The translations under genes and the position numbers were made by a program. The notes beneath the pieces are model-generated. The model saw nothing but the letters and a program-made list of their open reading frames with translations, searched no databases and was not told the DNA's origin. Of a stretch of 64,000 nucleotides of DNA, positions 1 through 17,459 are shown piece by piece (the stretch's first letter is position 1; the number at the start of each line of letters is the position of its first letter). This stretch comes from Bryopsis sp. KO-2023 (Eukaryota > Chlorophyta > Ulvophyceae > Bryopsidales > Bryopsidaceae). Location of the stretch: the NCBI GenBank assembly GCA_030272585.1, contig BSYQ01000006.1, positions 6,349,001-6,413,000 of the forward strand, written 5' to 3'.

Positions 1-39
1 TGTCTTGATTTGTTTTGGCTTTGTGTGGAATGCATAAAG

Positions 40-3000
40 GGTGCTGAAGATGAGGAAGAAGGATTTGACGATGAGGATAATGACATGGATGATGTGTTGA
101 GGTCACGTGACCAATTGATCGCCATCATACTGAACCGAATGCGACGAACTTGGTTTTCGGAAAAATCGGATGGGGAAGTGGCCATTGGAAATGTGTCGTA
201 CTACATCCAATGCAAAATCGAGTACGTTACTCTCAACCATCCTGAATTTTCAGCAACTTTCCATTTCCTGTGAAACCTAGCTTAATGCCTTTTCTTTTGG
301 GTGGCCGGTGGTGGGTGGGGTTGCTGTCTATGTTTCATTCTGATGGATTTCTTCCCGTGAAAAAATGATCGTATTCGAAGCTTTTGATAAATTAAAAGAG
401 TGGCTGTGAAGAATTGAATGGATTTGAAGCTGAGTGTTTTTTTATAAAGTAAAAAGTGGCTGTGTTTCATAAACATAGATGCATGTTGGAGGAGGAGCAA
501 ATGGATGAGGAGACGAAAGGGGAGGTCCATCAGGCCATGCAAGATTTTATTCCAAACATGATTTTGAAGAAAACGAGCAGTGTCCGGGCCGTCCTCAATT
601 GTTTATCTTTTCGTGAACTCAAAATCATCGGCTCCTATCTCTATCAAAGGCACTACAGCGACATTCCCATAGAGGTATTGACCTTAAGCCTCATCTTTTG
701 ACAGTTTACAATTATTTTTTGCTTTCATCATTGAGGGGTTTTCTCCAGGGGTAATTCTGGTAGGTGATTTTAGTCATCACAGAGAAGAGGGATCCTCCAA
801 TTCCCTCTTTTGATTGTTTTTTGATTTTTTTTTGGGGGGAAATGTTTTGGAATCTCTCTATTTCTGAAATAGGGAGAAGTGTTGGTTATTTTTTGCCATC
901 ATTTTTCATTTTGCTTTTTTTTTGCAGGAGGAAGATGATTTGTCGATATATGGTGATGATAGTTATGAAGATTCTGATGAAGATGATGAAGATGACGATG
1001 ATATGCCTGGCTGCCTGTCTCTTTTCAAAGTACTTCACACCCCTCTTTCTAGTAGTTTTTTTTGTTCAAAGAACCCTAATCACTTCTAAAATTTGGAGGC
1101 GATCATCCAGGCAATAATGAGTGCAACGGAGAAAACATTGGCAAAGATAATTATTGAGAATAATACTCCACCACGATGTCAATCTTGTCAATTCTGGATC
1201 ATTACACTGGTGGTTCGATTTTCATGGAATGACAGTCTTGAACGCACCAGCCATATTTTAGTATTATTCGAAAGTATTCTAAAGTTTTCGTTTGCATCTG
1301 TGCTGATCAGGTGTCCAGTGATCTGAACGAGGAAAAAATCGACAGAATCATTGAAATCCTGTGGGAGAGGGAAGATCCTCAAGATATTGCAGGTGAATGA
1401 AATTGATGCTTTAATGCACCATCAAATAAAATCAATCAAGTTTCATAAAGTTTGCTGTGCCCTAAAATTCGCGGTCCTGAAATTTCTCATATATTTGCTT
1501 CACAGAGATTGAAGGAGATGTGGTGAAGCCATTGTCAGGCCTGGATGAAGGATCGCTGGAAGTACAGGTACCACCACCCAGACTATTGATTTTCATTCTA
1601 AAACAGGGGTAGTCTGGAAAAAGAAATCACTTTTTTGTTCCTAAGGCTTTCTGAAGAATGATCGGAACACATGGGGGCTGCAACTGCCGACATCGGTTTT
1701 TCTTTTTCATTTATTGGAATATGCATCTTGAGTGTTTTTCTCTGGAGCTGTAGGAATGGTGGCTGGACCATTTGACTTCTAATCCTTGTTCCGCTGGCTC
1801 TTCGGGGGGCGATCCAAACACTGCCGTTTTGAGATGGGTGTATGGAAATATTGTGAACAGTGGAATGGAGCAGTTTATTGAGTTGCAAAAAACCTTGAGG
1901 GGTGGCAAAGACAGGGATGCGGCCATCATCGACTTGCTTGGGAAAATTGCTGACAAGTGGAGGCATGTCCAAGCATACACTGACAAAAGGAACTGGTAAG
2001 GAGCATGAATTATTGCTATTAATATATTCATTATTATTTATATTATTAGGAATTTTCCTGGTGGGCCACGGCCTCTGCAATGTCTTGAGATTGTTGTGGA
2101 TATTTGATGAATTATCCATCCCTTCATGGAAATTTATAACCTGTTCCTGCCTTGTTGAGGTTGCTTCCCTCTGTAGATTATTTTGATCTATTTTGGATCA
2201 TTTTTTCAGCTTATCTAATAAACTCACTTTTTTTTTCCCCCAAACATCAAATGAAGGCTTGATGAGTTTCGGAAGGGAGCGAAGCTTCGATTTGGACTGG
2301 CTAGAGAGCTTGCCAAGGATCCAAAGAACTGCTCCGGGGAGCAAGCTTGTAAATATCTGGATGCTGTGGCTCAAAGTTGTGGAGGGAATCTGCCTGTGGA
2401 GAGGGAAAGACCGATTTTGCACACAAGTGCTCTAGTTATGGAGGTGGTGCTGGAAAACATGCAGCTCACTCATGAATCTTCCCACAGGTAGCCGTCTTCT
2501 CATGTGTTGCTGTCGATTGCACTAACACTGGGTCCGCACGCTTTGGTTGCACTCTATGAAATCCAATACAGCATCATTTTTTTTGGTTTTGTATCGATTA
2601 TTATGTGTTACAAGTTCATGTGGAGCAAGAGTGTTGGGTTAAAGTTGGTGGATTTGTATTGTGTCCTTAGATATGCCCGGGCCTTGTTGGAGAGAGAGCT
2701 TTCCGTGTTGCAAGTGGTGGAGGCCATGCTCAGTCAGACATCGAACGAATACAGGAAAGAGGCGGACCGAGCCGGAAGCCGATTAGTCAAGCTCAAAAAA
2801 GAACTCCAAGAAACGGAGGCTGAATTGGAAAGGGTGGATGCTGAAGGGCCAGCCAATCACAGAAGAAGGGATATTCTGGACAAAGCCACCAAAGAGGCCG
2901 AGCATAGGGAGAAGCTTCTCAGTCTGACGCAGAAAATTGCAGCACTGGAAGAAAAGGCTGGAAAAGAAGAGGTTGCTTGTGGAAAATGGGAAGAAAAAAT

Positions 3001-6000
3001 GAGGGTATGCTGATATGTATATATTTATTCTTGCACCTGTGAATGATAGTCGATCAGTATTGTTTGATTAATTTTTTGTTTTGTTTGTTTTCACAGGAGG
3101 CTTGTAAGGATTTGACTACGGTGGAAGAATGGCTGAAGCAACATTCTGCTCATACCAAAAATCTGAACGAAGTTTGTGCACAGCTGGGGGAGCCTGATTG
3201 TGGTGGTCGGAAATCTGCCGAAAAACTTGAGTGCCTTTTGTACAGGTAGCAATCGCCGATCTGCAATTTCTTAGCCAAAAAAAAAAAAAAAGCAAGGCTC
3301 AGTTAGGAAAATAAGGATTGTAAATAACGTGCGGAAATGTGGTGGTCGGATCGACTCCACCGGAACAAATGCACCTATGTCTGATAGTGTCTTTTTTCTT
3401 TTGGTGTTGATTCAAACAAGGGTGCTTTGGGTTTGCGAAGCTATTAAATTGCTGGAGGGAAGATACACGGCTGGATCAAAAGGAAAGCCTTATGAGCTGT
3501 TTGTTAAAGCCACCCGCTGGATGCAGAAGCTAGCGGGGCAATACGAAGACCAGATTCGTATGGGCTTCAACGATTTGGACGAACTCAGGCAAAAGCTCCA
3601 AACAGTGGCGTGCATCGATCAGGTTCGATCAGCTGGGAATTTGAAATGTTTTGTACTGAGATATATCTGGCCTCGGGTATTATTCTTAAAAAAAGCCTGA
3701 CACTGCAATTTAAGAAACATATTTTTAGTCATCTGTGGAGCAATCTTCTGATGAAAGAGAGCCTTTTTGAAATCATTCGTTTTTTCAAGTAGGCTTTTTC
3801 GTTTTTTTTTTCAAAATTCATAGTAAGAATTATGGTGAAGAAATTTTAAGAACATTCATAGGTTTTGTGAAAAGTTTTTCTTTCAATTTCTTTTATGATT
3901 GTTCAATTTCGTAGATTTTGCACAGGTTGGTTTTGGTGTGTGTAGGCTGGCAAATGTGTTCAGTGTGTAGATGATGTTTTTCTTTTTTTGTTGTTTTTAG
4001 GCTTATGATATCTGTGGATATTCTTTGGAAGCCGTGCGTAAGATGATCGAAGAGGCTGCACGGCAAGCCAGGGAACTAGCCTCACAGTCGCTTTTGAAGG
4101 AATTGGAGGAAGAGGCTGCCAAAGAAAAGGAACAATCTCGATCAGCTAGCACATCCACCAAGAGCAGCAAAAAAAAACAGTCCAAAAAGTCTAAAGCTGT
4201 GCAGGCGCTCAAAGAGAAAGCCGAAAGGTGTGGATTGATAATACGGATTTTCAATAATACATCAATTTCTGGAGTTACCTTCCTGCAACACCTGGCCAAA
4301 CTTTTGGGCCAAAATTTGGAAGTCGGAGGAAAGAAAGGGAGTTTTATTGGGATGCAAGATTTGCATTCTAAATAGCTGTACTTATTCTCGTTGAGATGCA
4401 AGACTTGCTTGCTAAATAGCTGTGCTTATTCTCGTTGTGGTTTCAGAAAGAAGGCACAAGAAGAGGAAACGGCGAAACGAGCCGAAGAAGTGCACAAGCA
4501 AAGGGAGGCTGATAAAAGGAAACGATTGGAAGAGGTGATTGTTGTTAATTTTCATCCCCCCCTTCCACTCATTTTTTGATGATATGATCCTGGGCTCACA
4601 TCCTGACGAAACCCTGTGTGCTGGGCGAGGGAAATTTATGATAGGAATCCGTCGCTTGATTAACTAGTTTACTCAACTATTTTGACCATGATCAATTTTT
4701 TTTGGCATTTCGCCTAGCACAAATATATCATTCACAAATGGCCGCCATGTCATTCGTGGACGTTGGAATGATTGTTCCTGGACTTTTTGTTCAGGCCAGA
4801 AAAGAGCTCGACGCTTTGCATGAAGCCCAGCTGGAGCAGCGAAGGCGCGAGTTGGAAATGCTTGCTGTCCAAAAGGAATTGAAAGCTAGAGAGAAGGTGA
4901 GTTTTTTTTTTTCTCTGCAAAACCTCACTAGCCTTATATAGATATATACAAGCTTCGCGCACATATTCATTTGAGATTGCATATTGTTATTTTTTATCAA
5001 CGATGACTCAATGTTTTTCACAACATGATTCTCTATTTCCCAGCAGTCTGTTTTGTATTTCAGGCTGAGAAAGAGGCTGCTCAGGCATCCACCAGTGGAA
5101 AGGCAGGGAGTGAAAGCAGTGGGAAAAGCCCTAGTAAACAGCGAGTCAACATTCCTGTTTCCAAGCCCCTTTTTGTTCAAAATTTGGAGAAACCCCTGCA
5201 GAAGCAGCCACCAGCATCCACTGGCAGTGGTGTAACACAGAAAAACGTTGTTGCCAAAGTGAGTCCATCAGTTGCTCCGTTGTCTGAGGTATGTTGATCC
5301 TAATCAATGAGTATGCAGTGCATTGACATATATTTGTGGACCTCTGTGTGAGTTTTTCATACAGGGTTTTTTCATTGCGAATGTCCTACCATATTTGTCA
5401 TGTTGCTCCTATTACTCAACACAACTTTTTTGCTGATCAGAAAAACCTTCCAACAAAGGAAAATTCAAACGCAGTTGTGGTGGAAACGACCTTAACTGCC
5501 AGTGAAAAGCTGAAGGTCGGTGGAAAGTGTCCCTGGAAAAAGAATCAGCCCAACAATTCTGTTGGCCGTGCACTTGGCACAGAATCCTGGCCAATGCAAA
5601 ATACCAGAGAACCTGTTGCACCACGAGCAGTCACCGTCCAACCCGAACTGCCACAGGCTCCAACTCCCATTGTGATGCCAACTGTGGTGAGTGGAAGGCC
5701 ATATCTTTTCCTTGACTCAATGCTCGAGTTTGTTGTATTTGTACAATTACTTTTTCACGGTGACTTTGCTTTTTCAGAAATGAATTACGTAATTTTAGTG
5801 AATTATACTCCCAAATGTGAGTTCGTTCACTGTGGATTCCCTTGGTCTTTCCTGCAGTCATAGCTGTACTCAGGCCATCCCAATGCTTGTCAAATAGGTA
5901 GCGCCTCCGAGGCCGGCCCAGATTCGAACCACCCAGATTGAAGAAAACTCTTGCATGGAGGATGAAAACCCCTCCCAGCTCGAATTGCCATCAATCCCCT

Positions 6001-7132
6001 CCACCGATTCCAAAACATCCAGCCCTGGCGGCACTGAATCCTTGGACGATCCCACCGTTTCGAGCTGTGTGGACAGCGTGGTTTGCTCCAGAACCCAATC
6101 AGCACCAGATTGTGGGGAAAACGAAAAAGGAGATAGCGTTCGATGGTGTGTGGGCGGCTTGACTGATCCCTCTAATGACCCTGTCTGGCAGCAAGTCCTT
6201 GCACAAACTCGTCAAAGGAGAGGCTCCATATTCGAATCATTGGAACCGCTTTCACGACACTCCAGCTTCACGAAGGAATCTGGTTCGGGCTCCGGCCCGG
6301 GCTCCGTTTCCAATTCCCAGTTTTCTTATCAAACTGGGAATATCCACAAGTCGGAGTTTCAGAGCCAAGAGGCTAGCAATGCTGCCACCCCTTTCCCTCA
6401 CCCTGAGCCGATATTCTGTCCCATCCCACAAGCTTCATCGGACCATGTGGGGGCGCCATTCATGAAGGGGTTTGTTGGGAGGAGTGCACACTATCCGATG
6501 GCATCCCATGGGGTTCATAGACCATTCATCGACCCGAGCTCGTTCCAGCCTCACCCCCATACCCGACATCCGGCTTTCCCGGAGCCATCAGGGGGATATC
6601 CTGGATATGATCGTCATTTCAAAACGGTACGTTTTTTTGTTGTATTTTGGGGGGTTTTCGCAATCACAATCACATCAGGAACCATTTGAGTAAAAACCCT
6701 ATTTGAAACTTGGAAAAGAGGTTATGAATTTGTGCTGTTCATACAACACTCATGTTGGTGCCTATGAGCCTCATCGGTCGCCGCTGTGTTAGCAAGAAAC
6801 ATCAAAATGTCATTTCAAAATAAAAGTGTGGATAAATAGATTCAAAATGGTTTGTTTGATCCTCCACAAACCCCTGTAGTGTTTCATGGATCGTGTCTAA
6901 CAAAGTATTAAATGTTAAACAGCAGGTGAAGCCCACAACGATGAGCAGCTGGTATTTGCCTTCTCCTGAAACTGCCAAAACAAAGATTGGGTACTTGCCT
7001 TCGCCGGCCCCACCCCATCACCCCATCGATAATTGGAGAGTCCATCCTGCAGCTGGCTATGATACCACAGGTGGCTATTTCCAAGAAGAACGGAGGTTTG
7101 ATCAAACTCACTACTATGGCACTGGAGGGTGA
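40..7132 (+). CDS. Large acidic coiled-coil protein of unknown function (5' end outside window)
   Basis: I do not recognise the family. Eighteen exons join in one frame giving 1,238 residues to the stop: 40-221, 479-674, 928-1029, 1099-1209 (least certain), 1311-1392, 1506-1567, 1754-1995, 2257-2487, 2671-3004, 3097-3245, 3421-3622, 4001-4227, 4447-4534, 4795-4896, 5064-5288, 5441-5686, 5898-6626, 6926-7132. The visible N-terminal part has acidic runs, including a near-pure Asp/Glu block in exon 3, around predicted helical segments. Exons 9-14 (2671-5288) are Lys/Glu/Arg/Ala-rich and should form long coiled coils, with a Lys/Ser basic patch near 4150-4200. The last three exons are Pro/Ser/His/Tyr-rich and probably disordered, ending in aromatic and glycine residues. 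No enzyme motif, signal peptide or membrane segment is visible. A scaffold or RNA/chromatin-associated role is only a guess. Splice signals and phases are mutually consistent, so the gene itself is well supported. Confidence 0.8.
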
Positions 7133-8751
7133 GACTTTGTTTGTGGGAGAAAAGAGTGAGAGAGAGGGATACAGAAAGAGTGATCAGATGAGAGGGACTA
7201 GTAGTGAGTGGAGGAACAAGAAACCATGGTGGTGGCTAATTTCTTTTGGATGTCTTCTTGCTCAGCGTTTTTTTGTTGTCTGTTGGTATGGGTGTTTTTT
7301 TTTCCCTTCAAGTACTTCGATTTGATCCCTGAATTAGAGCTGGATTTGCAGAGCTGTTTTTTTAGGGGAAGGGGGGTGGGTTGGGGTGAGGTATTGTTTT
7401 GTTCAAAGATGCCTGGAGATGGAGTGGGAAAGAGGGAACGAGAGTGATTTGTATGAGTGGCAATTAGGGAACAGGAGGGATATTTTGAGGGTTTTGTTTC
7501 GGACATGTCAGTTAGACGATTGTCCGCACGTCTTAGTCGACAAATATATTCAGATGAAACGCTACCTATCTGAAACAAAGCCTTCACAAAGCAACACAAA
7601 ATTCGCCCAGTTTGCTGTGAATCTCGGCCACCAACACAGGAAGCAGACCATCACTCATGATAACATCCTGGCCTGCCTCTTTGTGTCGACTCGACAGGAA
7701 GCATGCTGAATCCAAAAACTGAGAAGCGTCCGCAACCGACATTCGTCTTCCTGCCCAGGTGGTTTGGGGCTAAAATCAGTACAGTCCTCTGAGGAGGGAG
7801 CAACAGCATTTGCCTCCATTTTCTCAGTGTTTTCATCTTGTCATCTTATCTTAAAAACAGATCCACTATGGGCGTTGGATTCCAGGAGAGAAAGAAACAG
7901 GCAGAAAAAGGCTTCACCAACTGCAAAACTGGCCAGAACGGCCAATCTCAGCAATCTGAACAGATCCCTGTTCCACCAGGGATCCATGGATGGATTGATC
8001 ACTCTTTCTGATGCAATCCTATGTGAGCTGACTAACTGCCTTGCTTACCTTTCAGCTGAACCCGCTCAATGTTTTGATTTGGGGGTGGTGCAGGCTGGTT
8101 GCAGCCAGCATTCCCCCTTTGATGGGGACTCTGTATTACGAGTTCAAGCTCTACACCCTTTCCCCCATAAAACCAAAGCAAAAAGAAAACCCTGCCGTAA
8201 AAAGTTATTGGTAGATATGGTTGTGCTCGGCTGCACAGATAATTCTATTCTTCGTATGGAGCGTATGGAGCGTTTTCGGGTGCATGCGTAAGTAGCCTTT
8301 TAAACATAGTTTCAAGTGCTCTACACCATTAGTTCTCCAGCGGAACATTTCCAAGAAACCTTTGTTCTCATCTCATGTCCACGAGGCCTTCTTGGTCAGG
8401 ATTTTTTTTATTTCAGGCAGCTTTGTGTTGGAAGCAGAAGTGCAACAATCTTTCATTTCAGCAGGCTCTCTTGTTTCATGATACCAGAAGAATGGAAAAT
8501 AAAAATGAAATCACAAAACGCACTGACTATCCCTCAAACCCCAGATGAGATAAGAATGAGAACATGTCAGCATGACTAATGAAATCCAGGTTCTGGGTTT
8601 GTGTGTCAGAGATACCCACACCAAACTCTAGGTTATATCTATATGTAGAAATTATCAAAAACGCAGCCCTCCTGGTACAAAAAAGGACATAAACTTCTGC
8701 CCATATCCTCTCTTTTCCCAATGCAACCCGAAAAACCCTGCCCACTCTCGT
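7133..8751. other. Convergent intergenic region between the coiled-coil gene and GYRA
   Basis: About 1.6 kb lies between the stop codons of two convergent genes and should contain both 3' untranslated regions. T-rich and G-rich tracts occur near 7260-7400. Short open frames exist on both strands, but none has splice signals, composition or similarity that supports a gene. No repeat or RNA gene was recognised. Confidence 0.6.
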
Positions 8752-14559
<5,808 letters not shown>

Positions 14560-15769
14560 CTTGAACTGTACCCAAAACTGTCCATTGAAAAAGCATCAAA
14601 GTTTTCAGTCAGTCAAGGTAAGCAACACCAAAATACCAGCCCAAAAAAATTGCAAGTCTGACGTAGGATTTTTTTGCAGAGTCTTACAGATAATCTAGTG
14701 GCCTCCGACTGGATTCTGGCAAAATCAGAATCAGCTAATATTCCAGCACTGATTTGGACAGGAAAATGCAGATCCATGCAAATTAAAAAAAAATGAATTC
14801 ACACCTGCTGAACATGAAATATATATGTCCAATTTTGTGACAATAGATTTCATTGCATCAAGGATTTCATTGATGAATTCCATGCAAAAAATATCTCTAT
14901 GATCGTGGATGTTACATGGAATTTCATCTTTGTTTCATTGAATGTCACAAGGAGAACTGTTTTAAAAAAGGAACAAAAAAATGATGGAAAACATTTCGCG
15001 CCGACCAAATAAGGGAAAGGTGGTTCAGGGCTTGTTCTCAAAAAACGGCGAACGGGGCATAGGCCAACCAAATTAAGCAAGCAAGCGAAATTCAAAACGA
15101 ATCCTCCAGTACGAGTTCGACTCACCATCAAGAGAAACGGGACGAACTACGAGGGACGAGGGATGGACTTCACAATATTACCGCCGTTCGAAAAAATTCA
15201 GCTGGCGCTCTCGCAACATCGCGCGAATGACAAAACCCGACTGTCTGGTGTTGAGTTTCTGTGGGGAAGTTGAATGCTGGATTTTAATGAACGAAACGAT
15301 CGGAAACTCTTTCAGATGTTGATTGTGGTTGGCGTGCGCCAGCGGGCAGCTCCCCAACATTACGTAATATCACGTCTGGGTGTGCATTCATCTTTCCAAA
15401 GACGAACAGTAGCGTTTGCAACAAATTGGACTGCGAGTTGTTTGGAAATGTCTCAGGAGTGGTGGAAATGAGGTCTGAATTGAGCCAAACAAATGAAGCA
15501 AAGCATGTCCTTACATATAAGGAAGAAAACAACCTGGAGGCCTCAACTATGAAGCCAAAAAAAAACAAAGCAAAAGTAACCCCAAAGGCCTAAACAATCC
15601 CGTTTTTGGTCTCTTTCAAAATCCCTTGGTGAAAAACATAGATGTAAAAAAACAAAAAAAGTTGAGCTGAAATTAAATACTTTTTTTTTTCCTTTTTCTA
15701 ATACCCAGGCCATGCCAAATCCACTGAAATGCACTCCCCCCTCCCAAGTTCCCCAATATATCATCCCTT
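14560..15769. promoter_or_regulatory. GYRA upstream region and transferrin 3' flank
   Basis: About 1.2 kb separates the GYRA start from the stop codon of the poly-transferrin gene; both are on the minus strand. It should hold the transferrin 3' UTR and the GYRA promoter. No TATA-like or other element could be placed with confidence, and no further exon is needed for either gene. Confidence 0.4.
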
Positions 15770-17459
15770 TCAAACACTCAGCAATACTTGTAAAGAAAAT
15801 GAAATTAACACCAACAGAGGCACCCATCTGTAAACCGTGGATGTGGCTCCGCTGGCCAGTGGAACGTTTTGATCTTGTTCTACCGACTGAATGTCGATCT
15901 GGCCCTCCCCAGAATCGTCTTTCCACAAATCTGGTTGGTAACGAACGCTCTCTAGCGTCCTGTAAACCTTGTCCGATTCTCCGAGGTAAGTCGTGGTGTC
16001 TGAGTCGATGCGAACCAACCCCACCGCATCGTTCGAAAACATGTAATTGTAAGGGTTGTTCTCCCGACTGAAAACCATATCTTTGAATTCGTCCATTTTG
16101 GAGGCGGCGACGAGGGCGTTTTGGAATTGGCTGCCTCTCGTCATGTAGCTTCCATATTTGACCACGACGCTGGGTGCCGGAAATCTGGCCAGGTTGCATG
16201 AGTCGAATTCGCTGACGGGTTGGCACCCACGCTTGTCTGCACAAAGCAATCTGAAATCCGAAGAGTCCATGCCATTCCCAAGGATGGCAGAGTGTTTGGT
16301 GAACATGACATCCCCGCCATCGTCCATCAGGCACCGGAGCGCCCCCGAGTAATCGTAGTATAGGTCATCATTGCTGCAGTCACCCTGGAAATATCCCGAT
16401 ATCCAAAACAGTCACTTACAGCTGAAAATTGCACAGGGGCATATTTTTTCTTCAAGGTGTTGACTGGTGCGGAGCTTCAGACGCAAACGGACAATAAGGG
16501 AGCACTAGTAGGCTTGGCAGATTGAGCAGAATTGAGAAATGCGGGGGGGTTCACCTTGCAGCCTTCACACAAAGGTTTCCATATCTGGCCTTCGCCGTCT
16601 CTGGAGTTCATGGGACCATTATCTGACACGCGGGGGGCGCAGACGCTGCTGAAAAAGCTGGCAGCAGACTCGGCGTCGTTCTCCACGTCCGCTTCATTAT
16701 CAACCACCGGCATGAGCCTCGTCGAAATGAGGCTGGCCATCACGGCATCCCAACCTGGACAAAAAACGGACGGATCCCACGTTCGTTCGTTAGAGGCTGG
16801 GAATTGGGTGCCTTTTTCAAGCTTCACAGGAGCTAGCGGCGATCGAGATCAGTTTACCTGCACTCTTCCTGTATCCAGTGTGGCAACTTCGAGCACCCTT
16901 GACGTCTGCCAGCGATATGTCATCGCTAGTGCAGAATTCCTTCTTGACAACGGCCACAGAGTAATAGCTGGTGGACAGCTCCCAGCCACTGTTCTCCCCA
17001 ATGACCGCGCTCAATCCATATTTCGTGAAACCCAAGTACAAGTCGGATCCGTCGACCGTTTTCCACTGCGCTGCGTTCACCGAGATCGCGCGCAAACAAG
17101 CCTCAGACGATTTCTCCTCGTGGCAGCCCCAGCCGAACTCTGGTGAGACCTTCTTAAGCAGTCGGACCACCTAACACAGAAGAACAGCTACAGATATTCA
17201 AACGCAGCCGCCACCAGAGCCGCCAAAGCAGCCAATGACAGAAACTGCATTTTCATACAGTCAGACGTAGGGCAACACAGTTTCTGGCGAGTGCGATTTT
17301 TCCGCAGGTGTGGTTCCCAAAAGCTGAAGAGTGAAACTCGACTCACGTCGCGGCAGAACTTCATTTCTCTGTCGTTCTTTGCGCAAAAGACTGCAGGTAG
17401 GGTGAGGCCTTGCTGGACAGAGGCCGTCTTTGGAACGTCAAGAAAAACGGATTGCACCG
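15770..17459 (-). repeat. Transferrin lobe 7 module with hydrophobic C-terminal tail
   Basis: Exons 17459-17347, 17170-16858, 16754-16555, 16384-15770. The exon layout differs from lobes 1-6: different boundaries and no intron before the His region. Asp (TVDGSD), Tyr (SYYSVAVV) and Tyr (YYDYSGAL) are kept, but the His position reads Pro (FPAPSVVV). The tail ends in about 20 hydrophobic residues directly before the stop. Confidence 0.85.

Noticed and set aside
7764-8291. Plus-strand 175-residue ORF between the coiled-coil gene and GYRA
   Set aside because: No recognisable motif, no splice context, and it falls where the two 3' UTRs must lie.
14850-15131. Minus-strand ORF with a hydrophobic stretch as an upstream GYRA exon (bipartite leader)
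   Set aside because: The ATG at 14559 has an in-frame stop just upstream and already gives a good transit peptide; no donor/acceptor pair links this ORF to it.
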